The translations under genes and the position numbers were made by a program. Shown here piece after piece: positions 11,106-23,973 of a DNA stretch of 64,000 nt (position 1 is its first letter; each line of letters begins with the position of its first letter). A model generated the notes under the pieces. The model was not told the DNA's origin. It was given only the letters and a program-made list of their open reading frames with translations, and did not search any database. Source of the stretch: Ahaetulla prasina (lineage: Eukaryota; Chordata; Lepidosauria; Squamata; Colubridae); NCBI RefSeq assembly GCF_028640845.1, contig NC_080546.1, forward strand, positions 67,423,205 through 67,487,204, written 5' to 3'.

Positions 11106-12934
11106 GTGGCACCGAGGGTGGTGAAACAGGAATATTTTTCCACTCTCATTGCATCAGCAGATAACCACCCAGCCGCCCTGTTTAGGGTGACCCGCTCGCT
11201 CCTTCAACAGGGAGAGGTGGATGATCCCTTACAGGGTCGAACTGAAGAGTTTGGACAGTATCTGTTTCATAAAATCGCTCAGATTCGGGAAGGGTTGGAC
11301 ACTGATTGGGTAGATCCAGGCAGGGTGGGAGAGGCAGGTCTTGGGGTTACTATCTGGGAAGAGTTTGATTCTGTGGCTCCTGAGGACGTGGACAGGATAC
11401 TGGGGGGACTGAATGCGACCACATGTTTACTGGATCCATGTCCCTCCTGGTTGGTACTGGCCACCCGGGAGGTGACACGAGGCTGGCTCCAGGCAATTGT
11501 GAACGCTTCTTTGATGGAGGGTTTTTTCCCTACCGCCTTGAAAGAGATGGTGGTGCGGCCCCTCCTCAAGAAGCCCTCCCTGGATCCAGCTATTTTAGGA
11601 AATTACCGTCCTGTCTCCAACCTTCGTTTTGTGGCGAAGGTTGTTGAGAGTGTGGTTGCACGACAGTTGCCCCAGTACCTCGATGAAACCGTCTATCTAG
11701 ATCCGTTCCAGTCCGGTTTCCGGCCTGGTTACAGCAAGGAAAAAGCCTTGGTCATGTTGGTTGTTGATCTCTGGAGGGCTCGGGACAGAGGTTGTTCCTC
11801 TGTCCTGGTCCTACTAGATCTCTCAGCAGCTTTTGATACCATCGACCATGGTGTCCTGCTGCGCCGGCTCGGGGGACTTGGAGTGGGAGGCACCGTTCAT
11901 CGGTGGTTCTCCTCCTACCTCTCTGACCGGTCGCAGACGGTGTTGACAGGAGGGCAGAGATCGGCCCAGAGGCGCCTCTTATGTGGGGTGCCGCAAGGGT
12001 CGGTTCTCTCACCTCTTCTGTTCAACATCTACATGAAGCCGCTGGGTAAGATCATCCGTGGTTTTGGGGTGAGTTGTCACCTATACGCTGACGATACTCA
12101 GCTGTATATTTCCACCCCTAACCACCCCAACGAGGCTGTTGAAGTGATGTCCCAGTGCCTTGAGGCCGTATGGATCTGGATGGGGAGAAACAGACTCAGA
12201 CTCAATCCCACCAAGACCGAGTGGCTGTGGATGCCGGCGGCCCGGTACAGTCAGCTAGTTCCATCACTGACCGTTGGGGGCGAGTCATTGGCTCCCACAG
12301 AAAGGGCTCGCAATCTGGGTGTCCTCCTGGATGCACGGCTGTCTTTAGATAAACATATGACAGCCGTCGCCAGGGGGGCTTTTATCAGATTCGCCTGATA
12401 TGCCAGTTGCGCCCCTTTCTGGATCGGGCTTCCTTATGCACAGTCACTGATGCCCTTGTTACATCCCGCCTGGACTACTGCAACGCTCTCTACATGGGGC
12501 TCCCCTTGAAGGGGACCTGGAGGCTTCAATTGGTCCAGAATGCGGCTGCGCAGGTGATAGAGGGAGCACCTTGTGGCTCCCATGTGACACCTCTCCTGCG
12601 CAGTCTGCAGTGGCTCCCAGTGATCTTCCGGGTCCAATTCAAGGTGCTTGTTATCACCTTCAAAGCACTCCATGGCTTAGGACCGGGGTATCTACGGGAC
12701 CGCCTACTGCCACCAGTAGCCTCACACCGACCAGTGCGCTCTCACAGAGAGGGCCTCCTCCGGATACCGTCAGCCAAACAATGTCGGCTGGCGACCTCCA
12801 GGGGGAAGGCCTTCTCTGTGAGGGCTCCCGCCCTCTGGAATGAGCTGCCTCCGGGGCTTCGTCAAGTCCCCGACCTCCGGACTTTCCACCGCGAGCTGAG
12901 GACGCTGTTGTTTCAATGTGCAGGACTAGCTTGA
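11106..12934 (+). pseudogene. CR1-1 ORF2 reverse transcriptase (one frameshift)
   Basis: This is a reverse transcriptase of the CR1/L2 group. An open frame of 430 codons (11106-12398) holds the RT fingers and palm: NYRPVSNL, the catalytic-A region LLDLSAAFDTIDHG, GVPQGSVLSPLLF, and the catalytic YADDTQLY near 12082. A small frameshift at about 12398-12407 moves to a second frame (12407-12934) encoding the C-terminal region (LDYCNALYMGLP, HWLPV-like, GPGYLRDRLLP). The matching minus-strand copy at 17702-18280 reads through this point in one frame, which confirms the shift. The endonuclease is missing through 5' truncation. It is unusually well preserved compared with most L1 frames here. Confidence 0.85.
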
Positions 12935-13077
12935 ACATAGTTTTAATTTCAGGGTTTTAATCAGGGTTTTAAACGGGGTTTTAAATTGTATTTAAATTTT
13001 TAGGCCGTTATTGAATCAGTTTTTTATATAGTTTTTTAAATTTGTATTGTATGTACTGTGTTTTTACTGGCTGTGAA

Positions 13078-13141
13078 CCGCCCTGAATCCTTCGGGAGAA
13101 GGGCGGTATACAAATATAATAAATAATAATAATAATAATAA
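13078..13141 (+). repeat. CR1-1 3' tail hairpin and AAT microsatellite
   Basis: CCGCCCT (13078-13084) pairs with AGGGCGG (13100-13106) to form a hairpin that CR1/L2-type reverse transcriptases are thought to recognise in their RNA. It is followed by an ATA/AATAAT tandem repeat to 13141. The same hairpin sequence ends the tRNA-SINE at 57553-57815 and the CR1 fragment at 17471-18327. Confidence 0.8.
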
Positions 13142-14998
13142 AGAAGGAAAGGGAGATGGACCATGAAACAGAGGGTGGCAAAAGAAAATAATTATGTCCA
13201 ATATGTAGAAAAAGAATTAGTGTTCTTCCTAAAGGAAAATTGGAATGAATATATGACCACCCAAAATCTATGGGATGCAATGAAAGTCTATGTGCAGAGC
13301 ATAACAATAGCATATAGGATATGAAAAAATAGAAACAAAAAGAAACAATACTTAGAGGTCCAGGAAAAACTGGAGAAATTAGAATCAAGACTGCAGAAAG
13401 AATCCCAAAATCAAGAAATCAAAGAAGAAGAAGATATAATTAAAGATAAACTACATCTAATTATGCAACAAGAAGTGGCCCAAAAAATTAGATCAATTAG
13501 ACAAAACTATTTCGAAAATGCTAATAAACTGGGAAGGTGATTGGCCCAGAAAATAAAAAAAAGAGAAAGAAAAGAAACTAATACAGCAATTAGAAGATGA
13601 AGAACGGACAATACACTTCCAGAAGGGGAAAAAAGTATAGCAGTAAGCTATTTTCAAACCTTGTATAGTCAAGAGAAAATAGAAGAGAAGGACATCAAGT
13701 GATACATACAAGAAAGGAACCTCCCAACTTTACCATAATTAACAAAGGAGTTATTAAATGAGAGGATAATGATGTCAGAACTGAAGAGGGCAATCCAAAA
13801 GCAAAACAACAACAACAACAACAACAACAAAAACAGCAAAATCCCAGGTCTGGATGGAGTTCCAGCAGAATTCTATAAAAAAATTCAAAAACCAGTAGAA
13901 AATTTACAAATTTACAAATAAATTTAGAAATATACAATGAAGCATTAGAACAAGCTAAGATACCAAAATCCTGGATGGAGGCACTAATAACACTCATTCC
14001 CAAAGACAATATGGAGAAACAGAAGATTCAAAACTATAGGCCAATCTCGCTGTTAAATGCGACTATAAAATATTTATGGCTATAATGGCAGAAAGAATTA
14101 AAAACATACTAAATGAAATCTTACACCTGGATCAAAACGGATTTTTGCCCAACAGACACATAAAAAACAATATATGAATCATAATGAATGTATTAGAGTA
14201 CTATGAGGCACACCCAGAAAAACAAGTAGCATTGATATTCTTGGACACACTAAAAGCTTTTGATAACCTAAATTGGGATTTTCTGATAAATAAGTTAATA
14301 GTAATGAACTTTGAAGATAAATTTACAGAAATGATCAGAGCAATATATTCCAATCAGAGAGCAAAAATAATATTAAATGGCGAACAAACAGAAGGTTTCA
14401 ACATAGCAAAAGGAGTAAGACAGGGATGCCCGTTATCTCCTCTGTTATTCATTCTCTCTGTGGAGACACTAAAGTTACAAATTAGATACAATCGAGAAAT
14501 AAAGGGATTAAAAATAAAAACACAAGAATACAAAGTCCAGGCCTTTGCAGATGATTTGGCATTTATTATAGGAGAACCCTTAGAATCTGGACAAATACTA
14601 CAAGATTTTAACCAATTTGGCAAAGTGGCAGGGCTCAAAATAAATAAAGAGAAAACAAAAATATTAACTAAAAATCTTTTAGGTAGTTATGATAAAGGTA
14701 GTTATGATAAACTACTATAACAAATACAAAAAGATTTGGATAATTAGACTAAATTACAAATATCATTAATTGGTAGAATTTCAACAATTAAAATGAATAT
14801 ATTACCCAAATTATCTCTTTCAAACAGTGCCAATAAAATTACGAATTTTTTTTGAATAATTAAATAAAAATGATGTCAAAATTTATTTGGTCAGGGGAAA
14901 AAAACCATGTATTAAACTTAAATTACTACAAGATAGTAGAAATAAGGATGGTTTTGGTCTCCCAGATTAGGAGCTTTATTATCAGGTGTCAGCTCTTT
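13142..14998 (+). mobile_element. L1-3: second-lineage L1 fragment, plus strand
   Basis: This LINE fragment covers the ORF2 linker, reverse transcriptase and start of the C-terminal region. Its protein is clearly L1 but distinct from the main family in the window. It stops at 14998 where the 3' end of an opposed L1 begins. It contains a CAA/AAC microsatellite near 13802-13831. Confidence 0.8.
13142..14998 (+). pseudogene. L1-3 ORF2 reverse transcriptase (broken)
   Basis: The best stretch is 14184-14720 (178 codons). It contains [28 protein letters not shown] and the catalytic FADD at 14544-14555. Upstream frames encode the pre-RT helix-rich linker with many nonsense codons. Downstream, the SKFIWSGEK and FGLP motifs near 14877-14960 mark the thumb/C-terminal region. 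Both sides are truncated. The enzyme is dead. Confidence 0.8.
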
Positions 14999-16390
14999 TT
15001 TAAAAATTTTATTTTTATTACGATTTTCTTTTTTCATAACAGTTGTACATATTCAGCAGAACTGTGACACTATTGTATATTTCGGATCTACCTTCCATAT
15101 AATTTCTATATACGTTATATACATCTAATCATCAATAGCCTTATATATATATTATTTTCTATTTCTATTGATTGTCCATGTGTACCAGTTTTCCCAGACC
15201 GCATAGTATTCTGAATCTTCTTTTTCTTGTAATTCTATAGTAAGCCTATCCATTTCTGCACAATCATATATTTTTTGGATAATCAGACTCTCTGGTGGTA
15301 TGTTACTGAGTTTCCAATATTGCATGAACAATATTGTTGTTCAACAACAATATCCTTGCCGCTGCTAGAATGTGCAAAATCAAATATCTTGTTTTTTTAT
15401 CTAGTTTTATCTTAAGCATTCCCAAGAGAAATGTTTCTGGGTTCAATTCAATTTGACATTTTGTTATATCCTGTAACCATCCCTGTATCTTAACCCAGTA
15501 CTTTTTCACTTTGGGGCACATCCACCAGACATGAAAGAAGATACCTTGATGTTGATTACATTCCCAGCACTTTGGACTTAGATTCGGGTACATTTTGGCC
15601 AACCTATCTGATGCTAGGTGCCAGCGATAAAGCATTTTATATTGATTTTCTTTGTAAGCAGTAGATTTGGTTAATTTTAAATTTTTATTCCAGATTATTT
15701 CCCAATTATCTAAATCTATATTTTGCCCTATATTCTTTGCCCAAGAATCATCGGTTCTTTTACCACCTCTTCCATTCTATCAAACTCTAGTAGGTATTTG
15801 TATAATGTAGATGTTAATTTTCCTTCCGGGCCTATCAATAATTTGTCTAGTTGATTTGGTTCCAAATCAATTCCAAATTCTTCCATGTCTTTCTTATATC
15901 TGGATTGCTATTGTAAATATGGTCACCAATCTATTGATATTCCCTGTTTCTTTAATGTCTGAATATTTTTGAGTTTTCCCTGTTTGTCTAATATTTCCGA
16001 ATATTTTGGCATCTTACTTATGTCTTGTGTGTTGGGGTGGATCATCGCCTCTATAGTGGATAACCAGCCAGGAATTTTCATGTAGTGCTTTTTCCTTATG
16101 TTTTGCCAATTCCGTACCAATGCGTCTCTTATTCTATGTCTGTGAAAATATGAATGTGTTTTACTTCCTTTATCCCACATGAAGGCGTGCCACCCCTTTT
16201 GTAAGTCACGGCCTTCCAATGCTATAATTCTTTGATTATTTAAATTGATCCATTCCCTTATCCAAACCAAAGATGCCGCCTTGTGGTAAAGTTCCCATGT
16301 TGGAAGTCCAAAGCCACCCCTATCTCTACTTTCTTGAAGAGAGGATAATTTAATTCTTGCCTTCTTTCCTACCCAAACAAATTTTGTGGT
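14997..16390 (-). mobile_element. L1-4: second-lineage L1 3' end, minus strand
   Basis: The minus strand carries the C-terminal third of an L1 ORF2, a short 3'UTR and a short A-rich 3' end at about 14997-15015. The open stretches are 15303-15635 and 15923-16388. The first holds the C-terminal cysteine motif (CWECNQHQ... ...VWWMC). The second begins KFVWVGKKARIKL and contains WHAFMWDKGSKT. A frameshifted gap lies between them. It appears to be of the same lineage as L1-3. At its 5' side it abuts the polyA end of L1-5. Confidence 0.8.
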
Positions 16391-17470
16391 AATTTTATTT
16401 TTTATTGAAAAAGTTTTTACAAAAATTTTCACCCCACTTTTTCCACCTCCATCCCCTCCCCCCTCCCTCCAAAACCACCCTCCTCCCCCCCCCCCGACTT
16501 CCCAGAACAAACACAAGGTATAGTTTAAAAAACAATCATTCGCTAACTTTTCCCTAACACAAATTATAATCCTCCCCTTCTTCTCAAATCCTAACTTCCC
16601 CCATATAAATCCTAATCATTCAAAAGCAATCTGATATCTCTTAATCTGATATCTATTTTGCGTATATTCAATCCATTTTTTCCATTCAGTTAGATATTTT
16701 TCTTGTGTAATGTCTTTCAAAAAGGCTGAGATTTTAGCCAACTTTCAATATCCATTCTTCTATTGTAGGCAACTCTTTTTTCTTCCAGTATTGTCCTATC
16801 AATAGTCTTGCCGCTGTTATTAAGTTTAAAATCAGTTTAGTCTCAATTACTGTACAGTCTGTAATAATTCCCAATAAGAATTGCAGTAGGAACTTTATCT
16901 TCTTTTTCAAAACATTTTGTATAATCCACCAGATCCTTATCCAAAAAGCCTTAATCTTCTTACAAGTCCACCAGATATGAAAATATGTAGCATCATCACA
17001 ATTACATCTCCAACATTTCACTTGCATATCTGGATACATACATGATAATTTCTTAGGGTCTAAGAAATTTATAGGGTCTTAGGCCACCTATAAAACATTT
17101 TATAAAAATTTTCCCTTAAGTTCTGTGCTTGCATAAATTTAACATTTCTAACCCAATTTTTTTTCCAAGTTTCCAAAAATATTGGTTCCTGAATATTTTG
17201 TGTCCGTTTTATCATACAATCCTTTACTAAATCCCTTTCAGAGTCTATTTCTATCAACACATTATACAATCTCTTTATATGTGCCTGGGTTTGATTTATA
17301 ATTTGTTTTACCAAGTTTTCTTCATTTTGCATGATTCCAATTTTCTGATCTTCTTTCCACCTAGCTCGTAATTGCCCATATTGGAACTAAGTATAATTTC
17401 TCCCTTCTTCTTTTAATTGTTGCAAGGATTTTAATTGTAAATTACCTCTCTCAAAATATAAAAGTTCTTT

Positions 17471-18327
17471 ATTTATTTTATTTATTTATTTATTTATTTA
17501 TTTATTTGATTTTTATACCGCCCTTCTCCCGAAGGACTCAGGGCAGTGTACAGGCAAAAATAAAACAGATAATACAATATACAATTTAAAAAGCAGATTA
17601 AAAAACTTATTTTAAAATTAGCCTGATAGGTTAAAATATACTAGACTAAAAAACCCCATTTAAAATTAATTAATAAAAATTTAAAATTAATAAAATTCAA
17701 TTCAAGCCAGCCCCGCGCGAATAAAAAGATGTGTCTTCAGTTCGCGACGGAAAGTCCGAAGGTCAGGTATTTGGCGTAAACCCGGGGGAAGCTCGTTCCA
17801 GAGTGTGGGAGCCCCCACAGAGAAGGCCCTTCCCCTGGGGGTTGCCAGCCGACATTGTTTGGCGGACGGCACCCTGAGAAGTCCCTCTCTGTGAGAGCGT
17901 ACGGGTTGGTGGGAGGCATGTGGTAACAGCAGGCGGTCCCGTAAGTACCCAGGCCCTAAGCCATGGAGCGCTTTAAAGGTCATAACCAACACTTTAAAGT
18001 GCACTCGAAAGGCCACAGGTAGCCAGTGCAGTCTGCGCAGGAGCGGTGTTACGTGGGAGCTACGCGTAGCTCCCTCTATCACCCGCGCAGCTGCATTCTG
18101 GACTAGCTGAAGCCTCCGAGTGCACTTCAAGGGGAGCCCCATGTAGAGAGCATTACAATAATCCAAGCGAGAGGTAACAAGCGCATGAGTGACTGTGCAC
18201 AAGGCATCTCGATCAAGAAAGGGGCGCAACTGCCGAACCAGGCGAACCTGGTGGAAGGCCCTCCTGGAGACGGCCGTCAAATGATCTTCAAACGACAGCC
18301 AATCTTCAAACGACAGCCGATTTCTAA
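17471..18327 (-). mobile_element. CR1-2: CR1-type LINE 3' fragment inserted in L1-5
   Basis: This 5'-truncated CR1/L2-type element on the minus strand interrupts L1-5. The L1 codons around AAAGTTCTTTA (17461-17471) resume at GTAATCAT (18328), as shown by the uninterrupted L1-6 copy near 21110. The 3' end has a TTTA/AAAT microsatellite (17471-17508) and the hairpin complement near 17518-17550. No clear TSD is present. At its 5' edge a 17-bp sequence is tandemly repeated (18284-18300 and 18302-18318). Confidence 0.85.
17702..18280 (-). pseudogene. CR1-2 ORF2 C-terminal part (truncated, frame open)
   Basis: 192 codons remain open on the minus strand, starting MTAVSRRAFHQVRLV and ending RAGLA. 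This is the region downstream of the RT palm of CR1/L2-type ORF2, whose conserved words are LDYCNALYMGLP, WLPVAFRV, GPGYLRDRLL and LWNELPPGLR. The frame is intact but the catalytic RT is absent, so the product would be inactive. It serves as the reference that exposes the frameshift in CR1-1 at about 12400. Confidence 0.85.
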
Positions 18328-20011
18328 GTAATCATGTCCTGTTTCTGTTCTATATTTATATTCTCTATTGCATGCCTGGGGTTTGCCCAAATAGGAATTT
18401 TATCATTCAACTTGTAATAGTATTTCTTCCAGACACGCAGAAGAGCAATTCTTAACACATGGTTCTTAAAGGCTCTATCCATTTTTTATCATACAATAAA
18501 TATGCATGCCATCCATATAATAAATCATAACCTTCTATATTCAAAATCCTTTCCTCTCTTAAATTAAACCAATCACTTATTACCGAAAGAGCAGCTGCTT
18601 TATAATATAATTTAAAATTGGGCATTTTTAAACCTCCTCTTTCCCGTATGTCTTGAATTATTTTCATTTTAACACTCGCTTTTTTACCTTCCCATATAAA
18701 TTTATTAATTCCAGTCTACCACTCTTCCAAATTTTTATCTTTCTTAATTATTGGTATCATCTGAAACAAAAATAAAAATCTAGGTAAAACATTCATTTTA
18801 ATAGCTGCTATTCTCCCCAATAATGATAATTGTAATTTTTTCCAACTAAGCATTTCCTTCTGAACTTTTTGTCATAACACCTCAAAGTTATTCTTATACA
18901 ATTTCACATTTGATGAAGTAATATAAATCCCTAGATATTTAACTTTTTTTACAATTTCAAATCCTGTTGTTTCCTCTAATTTTTCTTTCTGTTGTCTAGT
19001 CATATTTTTTGTTATCACTTTTGTTTTATTCTGATTTACTTTAAACCCTGAAACCTTTCCATATTGACCAATTATTTCCAACAAACATACACTTGAATTT
19101 GACAAAATAATCACCAAATCATCTGCAAACGCTCTCACTTTATACTCATGTTGTCTAATCTTAATTCCCTCTGTCTCCTTTAACTCTCTTATTTTATCCA
19201 GTAGTGGCTCTAAAGTTAAAATAAACAATAATGGTGATAAAGGACACCCTGTCTTGTTCCTTTCGCAATCTTAAAAACTTCTGTCAAACTACCATTAATT
19301 ATTATCTGGGCTGTTTGCTCTCCATAAGTCGCCCTAATTATTCTCATAAAACAATCTCCAAATTGCAGTTTGTCTATTAATTTAAATAAAAATTCCCTGT
19401 GCAATCGATCAAAGGCTTTCTCTGCATCCAAAAAAATAAATGCTGCTGAAATCTGATTTTTCTTTTCTAAATATTCCAATAAATTTACAATCTGTCTAAC
19501 ATTATTCCTCATCTGTCTTCCCTTTATAAATCCAGATTGATCAGTATGAATTCTTTGTTGCAAAACTAACATTAATCTATTCGCTATTATTTTAGCAAAA
19601 ATCTTATAATCGTTATTCAAAAGTGAAATCGGCCTATAATTCCCAGGTTTAGAACAATCCTGTTCTTCTTTTGGTATCAATGAGATAAAAGTAATTCTCC
19701 ATGATGGGGGTATTCCCCCTCCTAATTGTATCTGATTAAATAATTCCTTAAGTAGACCTACTATCTCATTCTGTAAATTTTTATAATAGATTGCTTTAAG
19801 TCCATCCGTACTGGGTTTTTCCCCCCATTTTTAATTGTTTTATTGTCAAAATAATTTCTTCAGAAGTTATAGGCTGATTCAATTCTTCCCTTTGTTCTAA
19901 GGTTAAACTTTTAGCCTTGTACTCTTTCAAATATTTATCAATATCCATGCTCAAGGTTGCATCTTTAGCATATAAATTTGTATAATATTCTAAAAAAGCT
20001 TTTTTAATCTT

Positions 20012-20258
20012 TTTTTTTTTATTGAAAGAGTTTTTAAAAAAACAAAAACATTTTCCCCCCTTTTTTCCCCCTCCCTCCCAAAAAAAACAAAAAAAAAAAC
20101 CCCCTCCCTCCCCCACCCCCCGGCTTCCCGGGTCAATCACAAGGTAAAGTTATACATAAACCAAACATAGAATAAAATTTTCCCTTCCAATCCAAATAAC
20201 CACATCCAAAGCTTTTCGTCTCCCAACCCCCTCCCCATTACATAAAATAACTTTCTAA
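20012..20258 (-). other. L1-6 3'UTR and polyA
   Basis: A T-run at 20011-20021 is the polyA tail read on the other strand. It is followed by AT-rich sequence and a C-rich block at 20056-20125, which is the complement of the G-rich 3'UTR tract seen in L1-2, L1-8, L1-9 and L1-10. ORF2 ends at 20259. Confidence 0.75.
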
Positions 20259-23200
20259 TTATTCAAAGGCAATCTGATATTTCTTAATCTGATATCTGTT
20301 TTGTAAATAATCAATCCATTTTTTCCATTCAATTAAATATCTTTCCTGCGTATTGTCTTTTAAAAACGCTGAGATTTTAGCCATCTCAGCCAAATTAATA
20401 ACTTTCAATATCCATTCTTCTATTGTAGGTATCTCTTCTTTCTTCCAGTATTGTCCAATCAATAGTCTTGCTGCTGTTATTAAGTTCAAAGTCAATTTAG
20501 TCTCAATCCCTGTACAATCCGTTATAATTCCCAAAAGGAAAAATTGTGGCAGGAACTTTATCTTCTTCAGTACATTTTGAATAATCCACCAAATTCTTAT
20601 CCAAAAGACCTTAATTTTCTTGCAAGTCCACCAAATATGAAAATATGTAGCATCATCACAATCACATCTCCAACATTTCGCTTGGATATTAGGATACATA
20701 CATGATAATTTTTTGGGATCTAAGTGCCATCTATAAAACATCTTATAAAAATTTTCCCTTAAATTCTGTGCTTGTGTAAACTTAACATTTCTAACCCAGA
20801 TTTTCTCCCATGTTTCCAACATTATTGGTTCCTGAATATTCTGTGCCCATTTTATCATACAATCCTTTACCAAATCCTTTTCCGAATCTATTTCAAGCAA
20901 CACATTATACAATCTCTTTATATGCTCCTGGGTCTGATTTCTAATTTGCTTTATTAAATTTTCCTCCTTTGCATTATACCAATTTTTGATCTTCTTTCCA
21001 TCTAGCACTTATTTGCCCATATTGAAACCAAGTATAATTCCTCCTTCTTCATTTAATACCTGTAATGATTTTAATTGCAATCTACCTCCTTCAGCATACA
21101 AAAGTTCTTTATATGTAATCATTTCCTGTTTCTGTTCTATATTTATATTCTCTATTGCATGTCTAGGGCTCGCCCATATAGGAATCTTGTAATCTAATTT
21201 ATAGGAATATTTATTCCAGACCAAAAGAGCACTTCTCAACACATGGTTCTTAAAAGCCCTATCCACTTTTTCCATAAAATAAGTACGCATGCCATCCATA
21301 TAACAAGTCATAACCTTCTATATTCAAAATTCTTTCCTCTGTTAAGTTAACCCAGTCACTTATTACTGAAAGGGTTACTGCTTCATAATATAGTTTAAAG
21401 TTAGGCATTCTTAAACCACCTCTTTCCGTGAATCCTGTATTATTTTCATTTTAACCTCGCCTTTTTACCCTGCCATATAAATTTATTAATCCCACTCTGC
21501 CAATCTTCCAAATTTTATCCTTTTTAATTATAGGTATCATCTGGAACAGAAACAAAAATCTAGGTAACACATTCATTTTAATAGCCGCAATCCTTCCCAA
21601 TAGGGATAACTGCAATTTCTTCCAGCCACTCATATCATTCTGAACTTTTTGCCATAGCAAGTCATAATTATTCTTATAAAGTTTCTTGTTCGATGAGCTA
21701 ATATAGACCCTAAATATTTAACCTTTTTACTACCTCAAATCCTGTCATTTCCTCTAGTTTTTGTTTCTGTTGTATAGACATATTTTTAATTATCACTTTT
21801 GTTTTATTCTGATTTATTTCAAATCCTGATACCTTTCCATATTTATCAATTACTTCCAACAAAATCTACTTGAATTTATAGGATTAGATTAACGTAACCA
21901 CTACATCATCTGCAAAAGCTCTAACTTTGTACTCATATTGTCTAATCTTAATTCCTCTATTTTCATTAATTCTCGTATTTTATCTAATAATGGTTCCAGA
22001 GTCAAAACAAACAATAATGGTGATAAGGGACATCCCTGTCTTGTTCCTTTCGCAATCTTAATAACTTCTGTCAAACTACCATTTACTATAATCTGTGCTG
22101 TTTGCTCTCCATAAATCGCTTTAATTATTCTAATAAAACAGTCTCCAAATTGCATTTTCTCTATTAATTTAAATAAAAAATCCCAATGCAATCGATCAAA
22201 GGCTTTCTCTGCATCCAAAAAAATAAGTGCCGCTGAAGTATTCTTCTTTTCCAAATATTCCAATATATTAATAATCTGTCTAACATTATTCCTCATCTGC
22301 CTCCCTTTTATAAAACCAGATTGATCAGTATGAATTCTTTGTTGTAAAACTAACATTAATCTATTTGCTATTATTTTACAAAATCTTATAATCATTATTT
22401 AAAAGTGAAATCGGCCTATAGTTACCAGGTTTAGAGCAATCTTGCTCCTCTTCGGTATCAGTGAAATAAAAGATGTTTTCCATGACGGGGTATTCCCACT
22501 CCTAATTGTATCTGATTAAATAATTCTTTAAGTGGGCCTAATATTTCATCCTGTGTTTTTATAATAAGTTGCTGTAAGACCATCTGTACCAGGGTTTTCC
22601 CATTTTAATTGTTTAATTGCCTCCACTATTTCTCCAGTAGCTATCGGCCGGTTCAGCTCCTCCTCTGTTCTAATGTTAGAATATTCACCTTATAATCTTT
22701 CAAATAATCATAAATGTCCCTATCCAATATTTTGTCTTTTGCATATAGTGCAGTATAAAATTCTGAGAATGCCTTTTAATTTTATCCTGTTGGTATATCT
22801 CTTTACCTTTATATTCTATTTTTGTATGACACGTGCTTTCTGTTTCTTCCTTAAATTATATGCCAACCATCTCCCAGGTTTATTTGCATTACAAAAGGTA
22901 TTATGTTTAGCATATTGTATATTCGTTGCCACCTGGTCTGCCATTAACATATTAAATTGACTCTGTAATATTTTATAGCCTCCTTAAGTTTATGATCTTG
23001 TGGGTTTTGAATTAATAACTGTTGCTTCCTTTGAATTTCTTCTTCCAAATATCTCGCTGCCTTTGTTTATTATTCCTTTGCCTGTTGTCCAAGTAAATCA
23101 ATATCCTCTAATAAACGCTTTGCTCGCTTCCCACACAGTTCCTATAGGTGTCCCTTTGTACATATTAAAATCAAAAAATTCTTTCAACTGTTTCTTACAA

Positions 23201-23973
23201 TAAGTTACATTATCCTCATATCTAAACAGATTTTCATTCAACCTCCATGTTCTACCACCTTTTTTCCCTTGTAATAATTCCATCCATACTGGGCTATGGT
23301 CAGTTAAACACCTCGGAAATATCTTCGCTTTCTTCACCCTAGAAAGCAAGTCATTAGAAATTAAAATAAAATCAATGCGTGAAAAGATTGATGCCTATCA
23401 GAAAAAAGTAAAATCTCTCTCATCTGGATTCCGTAACCTCCATATATCTCTAAACTCAAAGTCTTCCATCATTTCAAAAAGGATTTTGGTAATTTTGCAT
23501 GTATAGGTATCTTCTTGGAGGAGGTTCTCTTATCCTTCTTGTATCAATTACTCCATTCCAGTCTCCTAATAAAATAAACGAACTATAATCCCAGAGGGTC
23601 AACCTCTCATGTAACATTTTGTAAAACTTTTCTTGTTGCTGATTAGGTGCATAAATACCTATCAACAAAGTCTTTTTGCATCTATCACCAGTTCAATAGC
23701 AATAAATCTTCCTTGAATATCTGCCTCAATTAGCTTAGCTGGTAAATCCTTCCTGATATATACAACAATTCCATGCTTCTTTTCCAAAGCTGATGCAACA
23801 AAATGGTTACCCAATTTTGAATTAATTAAATATTTTTGGTCTGATAGTTTTATATGTGTCTCTTGCAAACAAATCACATCATTTTTAAATTGTTTCAAGT
23901 AGTGAAATATTTTCCTTCTTTTCTGAGCTGAATTCAAGCCATTAACATTCCATGACAAGATTCTATTTGCCAT
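20259..23973 (-). pseudogene. L1-6 ORF2 endonuclease/reverse transcriptase (frameshifted)
   Basis: On the minus strand the ATG is at 23971-23973 and the endonuclease follows directly (WNVNGLNSAQ, CLQETHIKL, GDWNGV near 23550, DHSPVW near 23300). The linker spans about 22780-23200. The RT is at 21900-22500 ([37 protein letters not shown], and FADD at 21905-21916). The C-terminal region 20259-21311 is open in two long frames and holds CWRCDCDD... with the HIWWTC end. About eight small frameshifts separate these blocks. The expected length of an intact L1 ORF2 is about 1,250 residues, consistent with the 3.7 kb seen. Confidence 0.9.

Larger units (their letters stand above)
11084..13141 (+). mobile_element. 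CR1-1: CR1/L3/L2-type LINE, 5'-truncated
   Basis: This is a non-LTR retrotransposon of the CR1/L2 (Jockey) group. It is truncated before the reverse transcriptase and has a full 3' end. The ORF spans 11106-12934 with one frameshift. The 3' end has the group-typical form: a short hairpin followed by a short tandem repeat in place of a long polyA. It aligns with the CR1 fragments at 17471-18327 (opposite strand) and 53636-56514. Confidence 0.85.
16391..20011 (-). mobile_element. L1-5, 3' part (split by CR1-2 and L1-6)
   Basis: This is the 3' half of an L1 on the minus strand, with an A-rich 3' end at about 16391 and a C-rich complement of the G tract at 16440-16497. ORF2 runs from the stop near 16622 up to 20011. 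It is interrupted at 17471-18327 by a CR1 fragment. At 20011 it is interrupted by L1-6, and the element continues at 25567. The split is proven by a 17-bp direct repeat on each side of L1-6. Confidence 0.85.
16622..20011 (-). pseudogene. L1-5 ORF2, RT and C-terminal part (broken)
   Basis: Reading on the minus strand from 20011: the linker (IKKAFLEYYTNLYA), then RT segments at 19216-19680 and 18872-19228 containing NYRPISLLN, FLDAEKAFDRLH and FADDLVI near 19104-19124. After that come the SDWFNL motif (18452-18667) and, beyond the CR1 insertion, the cysteine C-terminus (16734-17039, C-x2-C-x8-H-x4-C). The ending is YQIAFE near 16622. Frameshifts are frequent. There is an internal loss of sequence next to GQTQ/GTRQG near 19250. 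Confidence 0.8.

Noticed and set aside
11279..12938. Several minus-strand and alternate-frame ORFs over CR1-1
   Set aside because: They are shadow frames of the GC-rich reverse transcriptase gene.
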